Below, one piece after another: positions 18,844 through 30,282 of a stretch of DNA of 64,000 nt (the stretch's first letter is position 1; the number at the start of each line of letters is the position of its first letter). Location: NCBI RefSeq assembly GCF_002943425.1, contig NZ_PTRA01000001.1, positions 1,922,001 to 1,986,000 on the forward strand, written 5' to 3'. The translations under genes and the position numbers were made by a program. Origin of the DNA: Siphonobacter curvatus (GTDB taxonomy: Bacteria > Bacteroidota > Bacteroidia > Cytophagales > Spirosomataceae). The notes under the pieces were generated by a model. The model had not been told where the DNA came from. It saw only the letters and a program-made list of their open reading frames with translations, and did no database searches.

Positions 18844-20802
18844 ATGCAGATGATCTCTTTTTCCAAGCCATATACAGTTGTCATAAGTTGCCTCGCCTTG
18901 AGCTTTTCCTTTTTCTCGGGAAAAGCTCAGGACGGGCAAATCCTGAGTCCAGATAAGCAACTCGCCGTAACCGTTAATCCGGAGCGGGCAACGTATCAGA
19001 TTCGCTACAAAGGCGAGCTCGTACTGCCCGATTCGAAACTGGGCGTCATTCGGGAGGATGAAGACTTTTCGAAGAATCTAAGCCTAATTAAGGTTTCTTC
19101 CCCGCGGACCGTGAAAGATCAGTATCGCAGCGTGAATGCGAAAAAGAGCGATATCTCCTACACCGCTACAGAACGCGTCTGGGAAATCCAGACGGCGTCG
19201 GGTAAGAAAATGAACCTGATCTTTAGAGTATCCAATGATGGGGTTGCTTTTCGTTACGTATTCCCTGAAACGTCGGCGGAAGTAAGGAAGATTACGGCCG
19301 AAGCTACCAGTTTCCGTTTTAACGAAGGAACGCGGTCTTGGCTGCAACCTAAAACGGAAGCTCAGACGGGTTTTGAACATACCAATCCCTCGTACGAAGC
19401 CCATTATACGATGGACAAGCCGACGGGAACGCCGGCTCCTGGTAAGAATGGCTGGATTTATCCGGCTCTTTTTCGGTACAACAACACCTGGCTGTTACTC
19501 ACAGAAGCGGATTTAGGTAGAGGATATTGCGGTACTGCCTTACAACAGGAATCACCAAATAGTGAGTACAAGATTAACTTTCCGCAGCCCGCGGAAGTAT
19601 TCACCAATGGGAAAGCGACGCTGAATCCCGAATCGACCCTTCCCTGGAAAACACCCTGGCGAATCTTAGTGATCGGTGATCTGAAAACGGTCATGGAATC
19701 AACGCTGGGTACGGATCTGGCTCTGCCCGCTCGCCCTATGAAGGATTCTTTCATCAAACCGGGAAAAGCTTCCTGGAGCTGGGTTTTGAAGAAAGATGAC
19801 TCTACGGTGTATCGCGTACAAAAACGCTACATCGATTTTGCGGCGGATTTGAAGTGGCAGTACTGCCTGATCGATGCGAATTGGGACCAAACCATTGGTT
19901 ACGATTCGGTACAACTGCTGGCCGATTACGGCAAAACCAAAAACGTTGGCGTATTACTCTGGTATAATTCAGCCGGTAGCTGGAATACGGTCAAATTTAC
20001 CCCGAAGGACAAACTTTTGACCCATGAAAGCCGGATGCAGGAATTCGCCCGACTTCACCGAATGGGCATCAAAGGAATTAAAATCGATTTCTTTGGGGGC
20101 GATGGTCAATCCATGATCAACTACTACCAGGATATTCTGGAAGATGCGGCGACGCATGAATTACTGGTGAATTTTCACGGAGCAACCTTACCGCGGGGCC
20201 TACAACGGACCTACCCAAATCTGATGACGGCCGAAGCCGTTTTCGGTTACGAGATGATTACGTTTTCCCAACAGGCCGCGAACCAGGCTCCCGAACACGC
20301 GGTGATGTGTGCTATGGTTCGGAATGCGTTCGATCCGATGGATTTTACGCCCATGAACCTGTATAAGATTCCGCGCATCAAGCGGGCTACTACCTCGGCT
20401 TTTGAACTGGCTACGTCGGTCGTTTTTCTGTCTGGCATTCAGCATTATGCCGAAAGTCCGGATGGCATGGCCCATGTACCTACGTACGTCAAGGATTTTC
20501 TGCGGACGCTTCCGGATTACTGGGAAGATGTAAAATTCATTGATGGCTATCCCGGAAAACACTACGTCGTAGCCCGTAAGAAGGGAAACAAGTGGTACGT
20601 AGCCGGAATCAACGGCGAAAAGGCGGAGAAGAAATTGGAACTCGACTTGTCGTTTTTGAAAAATAAAAAAGCAACGGTCATTGGTTCGGGCGAGGCTGAT
20701 AAAGACGCTTCCTTCCAGTCGCAAGCCCTGGCATTGCCGGCATCTGGGAAGTTACCGATTACGCTGAAAGCAAACGATGGTTTTGTGGCCGTATTTGAGT
20801 AA
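18844..20802 (+). CDS. GH97 family glycosidase (probable alpha-galactosidase type)
   Basis: A 652-aa secreted enzyme. The start at 18844 is chosen because it begins a proper signal peptide (hydrophobic core SKPYTVVISCLALSFSFF, then GKAQ); the open frame runs further upstream but inside the GH43 gene. GH97 N-terminal beta-supersandwich, (beta/alpha)8 barrel and short C-terminal sandwich are present. D415 in IKIDFFGGDG and E464 in TAEAVFGYE fit the nucleophile and acid/base of the retaining GH97 branch, whose characterised member is an alpha-galactosidase, rather than the inverting SusB-type alpha-glucosidases that use two Glu. It would remove alpha-D-galactose decorations. Confidence 0.9.
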   Translation: MQMISFSKPYTVVISCLALSFSFFSGKAQDGQILSPDKQLAVTVNPERATYQIRYKGELVLPDSKLGVIREDEDFSKNLSLIKVSSPRTVKDQYRSVNAKKSDISYTATERVWEIQTASGKKMNLIFRVSNDGVAFRYVFPETSAEVRKITAEATSFRFNEGTRSWLQPKTEAQTGFEHTNPSYEAHYTMDKPTGTPAPGKNGWIYPALFRYNNTWLLLTEADLGRGYCGTALQQESPNSEYKINFPQPAEVFTNGKATLNPESTLPWKTPWRILVIGDLKTVMESTLGTDLALPARPMKDSFIKPGKASWSWVLKKDDSTVYRVQKRYIDFAADLKWQYCLIDANWDQTIGYDSVQLLADYGKTKNVGVLLWYNSAGSWNTVKFTPKDKLLTHESRMQEFARLHRMGIKGIKIDFFGGDGQSMINYYQDILEDAATHELLVNFHGATLPRGLQRTYPNLMTAEAVFGYEMITFSQQAANQAPEHAVMCAMVRNAFDPMDFTPMNLYKIPRIKRATTSAFELATSVVFLSGIQHYAESPDGMAHVPTYVKDFLRTLPDYWEDVKFIDGYPGKHYVVARKKGNKWYVAGINGEKAEKKLELDLSFLKNKKATVIGSGEADKDASFQSQALALPASGKLPITLKANDGFVAVFE

Positions 20803-20976
20803 TACGGAATGACCAGAAATAGTCTAATAAGCTAAATGGATAAAAGCTAAATAGTTGAGAGCGAGTAAATACGAGGCTGTGTCCTGCGGTAGAAATGAGT
20901 TTCGCATTCGTTAAGTCATAGCACACACACCTTCAACCTATTTAACGCTTTCGATTGACCTCTAAACCTGACCTGT

Positions 20977-21831
20977 ATGAAAAAGATTGGTATGCTTTGG
21001 TTTCTATGCTGCATCGCGTTCGGTCATGAACACGTGTTTGCCCAGGACCCTAACTTTCATATTTACCTCTGCCTCGGCCAGTCGAACATGGAAGGACCCG
21101 CTGCAATCGAGTCTCAGGATACGACGGTCAGTACTCGGTTTCAACTACTGGCTACGGTGGATTGCCCGCAGTTGGGACGGACCCAAGGCAACTGGTACCC
21201 GGCTAAACCACCCCTGTTTCGGTGTAATACCCGTCTGTCACCGGCCGACTATTTTGGCCGTACACTGATCGCTCATTTACCTGACTCGATACGGGTGGGT
21301 GTCGTACCGGTAGCGGTGGGAGGTAGTAAGATCGAGATTTTCGATAAAGTTCAGTATCGGGCCTATCTGGACTCTTCAGCCACGGAAAGACCCTGGATGA
21401 TCAATATGGCGAATGCGTACGGCGGCAACCCCTACGAACGACTGCTGACCATGGCTCGACTGGCCCAGAAACAGGGAGTGATTAAAGGAATTTTGCTCCA
21501 TCAGGGGGAGTCTAATACGGGTGATAAGGCCTGGCCAGGTAAAGTACAGAAAGTATACGCTGACTTGCTGAAAGATCTCGGCCTAGCCCCGGATTCAGTA
21601 CCCTTACTTGCGGGCGAAGTGGTCAATCAGGATCAGGATGGCAAATGTGCCAGCATGAATGCCATCATAGCTACGCTACCCCAAACGATTCCAAAGGCCT
21701 ACGTCATTTCCTCGGCAGGCCTCCCGGCGGTTCCGGATAAACTCCATTTTACTTCCCAAAGCATCCGAGAATTAGGCAAGCGATACGCCGTGCGGATGCT
21801 GTCGTTGCAAGGGTTTGAGGTGAAGGAATAA
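20977..21831 (+). CDS. SGNH-type acetylesterase (CE6-like)
   Basis: A 284-aa secreted esterase (signal peptide about 1-22). The CE6/DUF303 blocks are visible: nucleophile S36 in LCLGQSNMEGP, the G-containing block VVPVAVGGSKIE, ILLHQGESNTG, and the terminal DKLHFTSQS with catalytic Asp/His. Family members remove O-acetyl groups from xylan. It is shorter than and distinct from the SIAE-like esterase at 28284-30197. It follows GH97 by 174 nt and precedes the CE1 cluster. Confidence 0.85.
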   Translation: MKKIGMLWFLCCIAFGHEHVFAQDPNFHIYLCLGQSNMEGPAAIESQDTTVSTRFQLLATVDCPQLGRTQGNWYPAKPPLFRCNTRLSPADYFGRTLIAHLPDSIRVGVVPVAVGGSKIEIFDKVQYRAYLDSSATERPWMINMANAYGGNPYERLLTMARLAQKQGVIKGILLHQGESNTGDKAWPGKVQKVYADLLKDLGLAPDSVPLLAGEVVNQDQDGKCASMNAIIATLPQTIPKAYVISSAGLPAVPDKLHFTSQSIRELGKRYAVRMLSLQGFEVKE

Positions 21832-21832
21832 T

Positions 21833-21880
21833 GATGGGTTAGTTATGTTGCCTATTTCGAAATGGCTAATAACACCCATC
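21833..21880. terminator. Hairpin after CE6-like gene
   Basis: GATGGGT (21833-21839) pairs with ACCCATC (21874-21880), and GTTAT (21842-21846) with ATAAC (21869-21873). It begins at the stop codon of the esterase. It is followed by A6, not T, on the plus strand, so termination of plus-strand transcripts is uncertain. Confidence 0.35.
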
Positions 21881-21888
21881 AAAAAATC

Positions 21889-22010
21889 ACTATTTCGTCC
21901 TGCAAACTCGGCTGGTGATTTAGTCCGCATGGAATGTGATAGGATGGGGATCGGGTTTATGTCGTCTATAATACCAACTCGCTAGTAACGAACAAGCACC
22001 AACTATTTAA
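21889..22010 (-). repeat. Dispersed intergenic repeat, copy A (internally deleted)
   Basis: Reverse complement of the element seen at 45073-45272 and 48507-48703. Shared end GGACTAAATCACCAGC and GGACGAAATAGTGATT, then GACGACATAAACCC, CATTCCATG and AAATAGTTGGTGCTTG on the other side. The internal hairpin present in the other copies is missing, leaving about 120 bp. It codes for nothing recognisable. Confidence 0.75.
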
Positions 22011-22026
22011 TCATTAGAAAGTAAAA

Positions 22027-22098
22027 CCTCTCCACGACTACCCATTCCATGGTGGCCATTCCATGGTGGCCACCATGGAATGGGTAGTCGTGGAGAGG
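22027..22098. repeat. Perfect 31-bp inverted repeat
   Basis: Positions 22027-22057 are the exact reverse complement of 22068-22098, with a 10-nt loop (22058-22067). The inner part also holds a tandem 14-mer CCATTCCATGGTGG. The hairpin is far longer than the terminators in this window and has no T-tract. It lies 149 nt upstream of the first CE1 esterase gene, next to repeat copy A. A degraded counterpart (CCATTCCATGGTGGG, 25993 onward) lies upstream of the gene at 26234 but no longer folds. Confidence 0.85.
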
Positions 22099-22246
22099 TG
22101 CAGCCTTAAAGGCTCAGGTGCTACCAATCGGCCAGTAAAAAGAACCAAACCCGGTCTAGGTGAATACCGAGGTTTCAACGCATTAAAAAAACCAAGCTTT
22201 TTGTAATAAGGCTGAAAGCTCTCTTTACTCTAAACCCCTATACGCT

Positions 22247-23419
22247 ATGAAAAATCATTACCTGATGCCCCGTCTGAGCCGATGGTTGTTCAGCGGATTG
22301 TTGCTAAGCCTGGTCGGCATTGCCCGGGCCCAGCCACCGAGGGGACCGCTGGTGGTATCCCCCGAGGTTCATGCGGATCACACCGTTACGTTTCGGTATC
22401 TGGCCCCAACGGCCCGGGAGGTAAAGCTGAGCGGACAGTTTGAAAAGTCGGCCGTTTCCCTGACGAAAAATGAACAGGGCATTTGGAGCGTGACGGTAGG
22501 TCCGGTGAAGCCTGACATCTATCCGTACAGCTTTCAGGTTGATGGTGTAACCGTTATGGATCCGGCCAATGTGGCCTTTTTTCCGAACGAGCGTTTCAAG
22601 GCCAGTCTGGTCGATGTACCGGGCGATACGCCGTTGATTCATGCCCTGAAAGACGTACCGCATGGAACGGTGTCGTACGAATATTATCCTTCAGTCGAAG
22701 GTACAACGGGCTCGCTGGTTGTGTACACGCCACCGGGATACGATCAGAATCCCACTAAAAAATACCCCGTATACTACCTCATCAGCGGTACCACGGATAC
22801 GGAAGAAACTTTCTACAAAGTGGGTCGGACGAATCTGATTCTGGATAACCTGCTGGCCGAGGGGAAAACGAAACCAATGATCATCGTGATGCCCTACGGG
22901 AACATCGCCGCCCGGATAACCGAACAGAAGGGTGGGGCTAAACCTGCCGATCCCGTCGTACGCGACGATGCCGATGCCGTGAATCGGGCGAATGCCTTTG
23001 GCGACGATCTGATCCAGAACATCATTCCCTACATCGAGAAAAATTATCGTACGCTGGCCAATCGGGAAAACCGGGCCATCGGTGGCTTCTCACGGGGTGG
23101 GGGACAAACCCTCCGGGCCGCCTTTGGCCACATGGACACCTTTGCCTGGGTGTGTGCGTATAGTTCGTATCTCTCGCCCGCCGAAATGGAGCGTAGTTAT
23201 CGGACCATTGCCAGTAACCCAGCCCAAACCAACAAGCAACTGAAACTACTGTGGGTAAGCGTGGGGAGCGATGATTTTCTCTACAAAGGCACCCTCGAAT
23301 TCATGGATTATCTGAAGGCGAAAAACGTAAACTTCAAAAGCCGGATTACGGATGGGGGACACACCTGGATGAATGTCAAGAAATATGTGGCAGAAACCGC
23401 TCCCTTACTCTTTCAATAG
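22247..23419 (+). CDS. CE1-type esterase with N-terminal E-set domain
   Basis: A 390-aa secreted esterase (signal peptide about 1-29). An N-terminal immunoglobulin-like E-set/CBM48-type domain (about 38-115, VTFRYLAPTAREVKLSGQF) is followed by an alpha/beta hydrolase of the esterase D / CE1 type. Nucleophile S282 in GGFSRGGG; Asp in SVGSDDFLYK; His in DGGHTWMN. CE1 enzymes of this build are feruloyl or acetyl-xylan esterases. The oxyanion motif GFSRG differs from the GLSMG of the later paralogs. First of a tandem set; the next gene starts 15 nt after its stop. Confidence 0.9.
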   Translation: MKNHYLMPRLSRWLFSGLLLSLVGIARAQPPRGPLVVSPEVHADHTVTFRYLAPTAREVKLSGQFEKSAVSLTKNEQGIWSVTVGPVKPDIYPYSFQVDGVTVMDPANVAFFPNERFKASLVDVPGDTPLIHALKDVPHGTVSYEYYPSVEGTTGSLVVYTPPGYDQNPTKKYPVYYLISGTTDTEETFYKVGRTNLILDNLLAEGKTKPMIIVMPYGNIAARITEQKGGAKPADPVVRDDADAVNRANAFGDDLIQNIIPYIEKNYRTLANRENRAIGGFSRGGGQTLRAAFGHMDTFAWVCAYSSYLSPAEMERSYRTIASNPAQTNKQLKLLWVSVGSDDFLYKGTLEFMDYLKAKNVNFKSRITDGGHTWMNVKKYVAETAPLLFQ

Positions 23420-23434
23420 ACGCAGCTCACCGCT

Positions 23435-24511
23435 ATGAAAAAAGTCATCTATCTTCTGTTCGTACTGCTGGGATCGAGTTTGGCCGGAATGGCTCAGCGT
23501 CCGCCCGTTATTAGTTCTCCCGACGTACATCCCGATCATCGCGTCACGTTTCGCTATTTCTCCCGGAATGCTAAAAAAGTTACGTTAAACGGTGAATTCC
23601 TGGCAGCTCCCGTAGCGATGACCAGGGATACGGCCGGCATCTGGAGTGTAACCGTACCCGCGGTGAAGCCTGACGTGTATCCCTATAGCTTTTCGGTCGA
23701 TAGCGTTCAGATCGCCGATCCCAACAATACCTACATCTTTGCCAATGAACGCTTTAAGCGAAGCATCGTCGATGTACCGGGCGATCAGCCGCTGATTCAT
23801 TCCTTACAAAAGGTACCCCACGGTAAAATCAGCTATCGGTACTATCCGTCGGCGACGCTCGGTCGAACGCGTAACGTACTGATTTATACGCCGCCGGGTT
23901 TCGATCCCAATGGTAAAACGAAGTACCCGGTCCTTTACCTGATTCACGGCGGTTCCGACACCGAAGAAACCTGGACGAAAGTGGGACGGGCTCACTGGAT
24001 TGCTGATAACCTGATTGCCCAGGGTAAAGCAAAACCCATGGTGATTGTGATGCCCTACGGAAACGTCCGGCCCAGTCCTATGGCTGATTTTACCAAAGAC
24101 CTGGTCAACGATATTATTCCATTCGTGGAAGCGAATTACCCCGTTCACAAAGACAGCAAAAACCGGGCGGTGGCGGGCTTTTCGGTGGGCGGTGGCCAAA
24201 CCCTCAACATCGGGCTGACGAACCCCGACAAGTTCGCGTACGTGTGTTCCTATGCCCCGTACACGGCCACGGAAGAGTTTGCGAAAAACTTCACCAACTG
24301 GTCGCCCAATGCGGAGCAAATGAATAAACAATTGAAACTGTTTACCATTAGCGTGGGTACGGATGATTTTCTCTACGAACCCGTCAAACAGAACATTGCC
24401 ATGTTTCAAAGTAAGAAGCTGAATCTGACGCCCATCATCGTTCCCGGTGGCCATACCTGGATGAACTGTAAGTTGTATCTCGCTCAAACCTTACCTCAAC
24501 TGTTTAAATAA
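23435..24511 (+). CDS. CE1-type esterase with N-terminal E-set domain
   Basis: A 358-aa paralog of the preceding gene with the same order: signal peptide (about 1-20), E-set domain (about 28-105), CE1 alpha/beta hydrolase. S250 in GFSVGGG; Asp in SVGTDDFLYE; His in PGGHTWMN. The two proteins share long matching blocks such as FLYxGT/FLYEPV and VDVPGDxPLIH, indicating recent tandem duplication. It probably acts on ferulate or acetate esters of arabinoxylan. Overlapping function with a different acyl preference is inference. Confidence 0.9.
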   Translation: MKKVIYLLFVLLGSSLAGMAQRPPVISSPDVHPDHRVTFRYFSRNAKKVTLNGEFLAAPVAMTRDTAGIWSVTVPAVKPDVYPYSFSVDSVQIADPNNTYIFANERFKRSIVDVPGDQPLIHSLQKVPHGKISYRYYPSATLGRTRNVLIYTPPGFDPNGKTKYPVLYLIHGGSDTEETWTKVGRAHWIADNLIAQGKAKPMVIVMPYGNVRPSPMADFTKDLVNDIIPFVEANYPVHKDSKNRAVAGFSVGGGQTLNIGLTNPDKFAYVCSYAPYTATEEFAKNFTNWSPNAEQMNKQLKLFTISVGTDDFLYEPVKQNIAMFQSKKLNLTPIIVPGGHTWMNCKLYLAQTLPQLFK

Positions 24512-24514
24512 ATC

Positions 24515-24560
24515 CTTCCTTGTTTCGGATACTAAACCAGGTAGCCAGGGAAGTTTTTTC
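24515..24560 (+). terminator. Possible weak terminator between esterase genes
   Basis: CTTCCTTG (24515-24522) pairs, with one G-T, to CAGGGAAG (24546-24553), followed by T6. The loop is long (23 nt), so support is modest. Confidence 0.4.
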
Positions 24561-24566
24561 GTGTAA

Positions 24567-25706
<1,140 letters not shown>

Positions 25707-25719
25707 TCACTCTAGAGCG

Positions 25720-25960
25720 ACTATTTTTCAGTTACTAGGAAGAGTTTCGTCTCGTTAAGGAGGCTGGCCCTTTAGTCCATATTGCGAAAAGCCGCCTTTT
25801 TCATCCTGCTTTAAACCACCGCATTGCGGATGAAAAAGGCGGCTTGAACCCCAGAATGGAATTCCGGCATGGGATGCCCTGCATGGAATGTGATAGAACG
25901 GGGTTCGGGTTTAAGCCGTCCATGTAGGTTTCAGGATATAGTCTAACAACCATCAACTAC
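25720..25960 (-). repeat. Dispersed intergenic repeat, copy B (full length, intact hairpin)
   Basis: About 240 bp; the reverse complement aligns with copies at 45073-45272 and 48507-48703. It has GACGGCTTAAACCC near one end, CATTCCATG, CGGAATTCCATTCTGGGGTTCAAGCC in its middle (two parts shared with copy D), and AGTTGATGGTTG shared with copy C. Its internal hairpin is perfect: 25789-25806 pairs with 25828-25845 (core AAGCCGCC..GGCGGCTT, 18 bp, 21-nt loop). Non-coding. Confidence 0.8.
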
Positions 25961-26140
25961 TCTTGAAAGAAGAAAACATCTCCCGCCCGTGAGCCATTCC
26001 ATGGTGGGAATAATGCGGTGGCCTGAGCTAAGCTAGGCAGTTACGGAGGGGTTCACACAGGCTACCGAACAGCCAGTGAAGAGGACCAAACTCAGTCTAG
26101 GTGAATAACGAAGCTTCAAAGGTGCAACACTGTTCCACGG
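25961..26140 (+). repeat. Segment shared with the region upstream of 22247
   Basis: Matches 22010-22190: GCCATTCCATGGTGG, then CTACCGAACAGCCAGTGAAG (CTACCAATCGGCCAGTAAAA in the other copy), ACCAAAC and GTCTAGGTGAATAACGAAG. Both copies sit between a dispersed repeat element and an esterase gene, so element plus flank appear to have been duplicated together with, or placed before, the esterase genes. The rest of 26141-26233 holds nothing recognised. Confidence 0.6.
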
Positions 26141-26230
26141 ATAAATGGGAATAGCTACTAGCCAGCCATGCTTACGTAACCCCATCTCTTCAAGGCGACC
26201 TAATTAAAAAATAGATAAAAAGATCTATAA

Positions 26231-28165
<1,935 letters not shown>

Positions 28166-28234
28166 AGTGCTGCCCAACCAACCCCACAAATCTCTGCTTT
28201 TGACTGCTGATATGCTGGCGTTAAAGACAGGGGA

Positions 28235-28270
28235 AATAAAAAAATCCACCCGCCTGGGTGGATTTTTTTA
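28235..28270. terminator. Bidirectional intrinsic terminator
   Basis: AATCCACCC (28243-28251) and GGGTGGATT (28256-28264) with a 4-nt loop and long A and T runs on either side. It separates the convergent two-domain esterase and SIAE-like genes. Confidence 0.9.
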
Positions 28271-28283
28271 TTCATCATCCGCC

Positions 28284-30197
28284 TTACTGATCCGTTCGGA
28301 ACGGAGAGGCGGGTAAGCCTTCTTTGTTGTAAAGATTCGCATGAACTGGATTGTCCGCCCAGGCGTAACGCACGTACTGGGGATTAGGCACTTCATCACT
28401 CCAGACGACTACTTTGTCGCCCTCAATCCGGGCCTGGGCCCAGACAAATTTCTTATCACTGCCCGCAATGGCGAAGTCACCCAGAGGCTCGCCATCGATG
28501 GCCTGTAATCCACTGCCGACATTCGTAAAGCTGAGGTTTATTTTATTGCCCTGTATCGTAGCCGACTGAAATAGCGGTCCGGAAGCGACGATGTTTTCGT
28601 GGTAAACCAAGTTCAGGGCCGTTCGGACCAGTCGTTCGCCCACGTCTTTTTTGTTATCGGGGTGAATGTCATTCCATTCCCCCAAGTCGATCGTCACCGC
28701 CATCGCCGTATGGGGTACCGAAAGCGTTTTCAACTGAGCCTCTCGCATGGAGGCCCAGTTACTCTCGGCGGGTAAATATTGGTAATCCATGTACCCGGGC
28801 AGTTGAACGTACAAAAAGGGCAGCGATTCCTGCTGCCAATGCCGCCGCCAGTCCTGAATTAGGGCGGGTAACAGTTGGGCATACAGCTGCGATTGTCCGG
28901 TATTGGTTTCTCCCTGATACCAACAAAACCCTTTGATCGCGTATGGGATAAGGGGAGCAACCATGGCATGAAACAAAGCCGCCGGCTGATTATTGGGATT
29001 CAAACCCGCCTGAAACTCACCTCGGGGTAGGGGCTTAAACACCGAACCGACTTTGTACTGCCACGTTCCTTTCAAATCTACGGTATCGGCTCCGGCGAAA
29101 AGGCAGTAGGGTTTGTCCGGCACGAAACCGCCTTTTAAGGCCGTATTCGTCACCCGAACCACGATACTGTTTTTCCCCGCCTTCAATACATTTGCGGGAA
29201 CGGGATAGCGTCGCTGCGGGTACTGATAGGTCGTTTTTCCAATCAGGGTTCCGTTGATGTACAACTCATCCGCATCCACAATCCGACCCAGAAAAACCTT
29301 GGCGGCTTTTCCCGCCATCCTGGCCGGAAGTTCCAGTTCCCGACGGTACCAGACAACACCGTTTAGGTCTCTGATTCCCTGGTCTTCCCAGTAGCCGGGC
29401 ACGTTGATCGGACGCCAGCCCTTGGAGGGATCATTGGTTTCATACCACTTCGGCGAGGCTTCCATACCGGCATCGATTGGGACTGTGGGAACCGTAACCC
29501 TCCGCTTCAGACTTTGTACATAGGCCGTGTCTTTATTTTTTTGCAGCGTCGCGATTGCATCGGGAAAGTTTCGAAGGCCCTCCTCACTCATCCAGGCTTC
29601 GATGGGTGTGCCACCGACGCTGGCGTTGATGATGCCGATGGGGACTTTATACCGTTGATACAGCGTTTTTGCGAAAAAATAGGCGACCGCCGAAAAGGGC
29701 CGAACGTCTTCACCCACGGCGGCTTTCCACTGGCCTTGCGGTAACTCGGCCTGAGGGCTTTGCAGGTTGGATAGCGTGGGCACCCAGAACTGCCGGATTT
29801 GGGGGTAGTTGGCCGTTCTGATTTCCTCTGCATAGGTGACATCGTGAATGTTCAGCTGGTGCACCATGTTACTCTGACCGCTGCAAAACCAGACGTCTCC
29901 CAACAGAATATCCTGAATGCTAATCCGGTTACTACCGGCAATCTCCATCTGAAAAGGACCGCCAGCGGGTAGGGCGGGTAAAGTAACCTGCCATTTGCCA
30001 TCGCTAGAAGTAGTCGCTTTGTACGTCTTGTTTTTAAAGCGTACGGTTACTTTTTCGCCGGGTTTGGCCCAGCCCCAAATCTTCAATGGTGTATCCCGTT
30101 GGAGGATCATACCATCACTAATGAACTTAGGCAGGCGAACTTGAGCGGAAGCCGCTACACTGAGTAGAAGAAAAAGAAGGAAAGGAATTTTTCGCAT
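28284..30197 (-). CDS. SIAE-like SGNH esterase (probable acetyl-xylan esterase)
   Basis: A 637-aa secreted protein (signal peptide about 1-18), annotated by family as sialate O-acetylesterase. An N-terminal beta domain (about 22-90) leads into the SGNH fold with nucleophile S109 in CSGQSNM. A galactose-binding-like insert lies at about 255-375 (GYWEDQGIRDLNGVVWYRRE). The later blocks are GFCWYQGETNTG and WNDIHPDNK with the Asp/His pair. In xylan loci such proteins act as acetyl-xylan esterases; no sialic acid genes are nearby, so that role is favoured (inference). Last gene of a three-gene minus-strand operon. Confidence 0.88.
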   Translation of the reverse strand: MRKIPFLLFLLLSVAASAQVRLPKFISDGMILQRDTPLKIWGWAKPGEKVTVRFKNKTYKATTSSDGKWQVTLPALPAGGPFQMEIAGSNRISIQDILLGDVWFCSGQSNMVHQLNIHDVTYAEEIRTANYPQIRQFWVPTLSNLQSPQAELPQGQWKAAVGEDVRPFSAVAYFFAKTLYQRYKVPIGIINASVGGTPIEAWMSEEGLRNFPDAIATLQKNKDTAYVQSLKRRVTVPTVPIDAGMEASPKWYETNDPSKGWRPINVPGYWEDQGIRDLNGVVWYRRELELPARMAGKAAKVFLGRIVDADELYINGTLIGKTTYQYPQRRYPVPANVLKAGKNSIVVRVTNTALKGGFVPDKPYCLFAGADTVDLKGTWQYKVGSVFKPLPRGEFQAGLNPNNQPAALFHAMVAPLIPYAIKGFCWYQGETNTGQSQLYAQLLPALIQDWRRHWQQESLPFLYVQLPGYMDYQYLPAESNWASMREAQLKTLSVPHTAMAVTIDLGEWNDIHPDNKKDVGERLVRTALNLVYHENIVASGPLFQSATIQGNKINLSFTNVGSGLQAIDGEPLGDFAIAGSDKKFVWAQARIEGDKVVVWSDEVPNPQYVRYAWADNPVHANLYNKEGLPASPFRTDQ

Positions 30198-30282
30198 CGG
30201 ATGTTTATGTATTAGGTGAAAAAGGTCACTGGATGCAGCCTTTTTCGGGGTATGGTGGAGGTAAGAAAACCTGGATGGAGTA

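Noticed and set aside
22041-22075. Tandem CCATTCCATGGTGG units as a CRISPR-like or satellite array
   Set aside because: Only two units with no spacers; they are part of the 31-bp inverted repeat.
28284-30197. Sialic acid metabolism role for the SIAE-like esterase
   Set aside because: No sialidase, lyase or transporter for sialic acid is present; xylan enzymes surround it.
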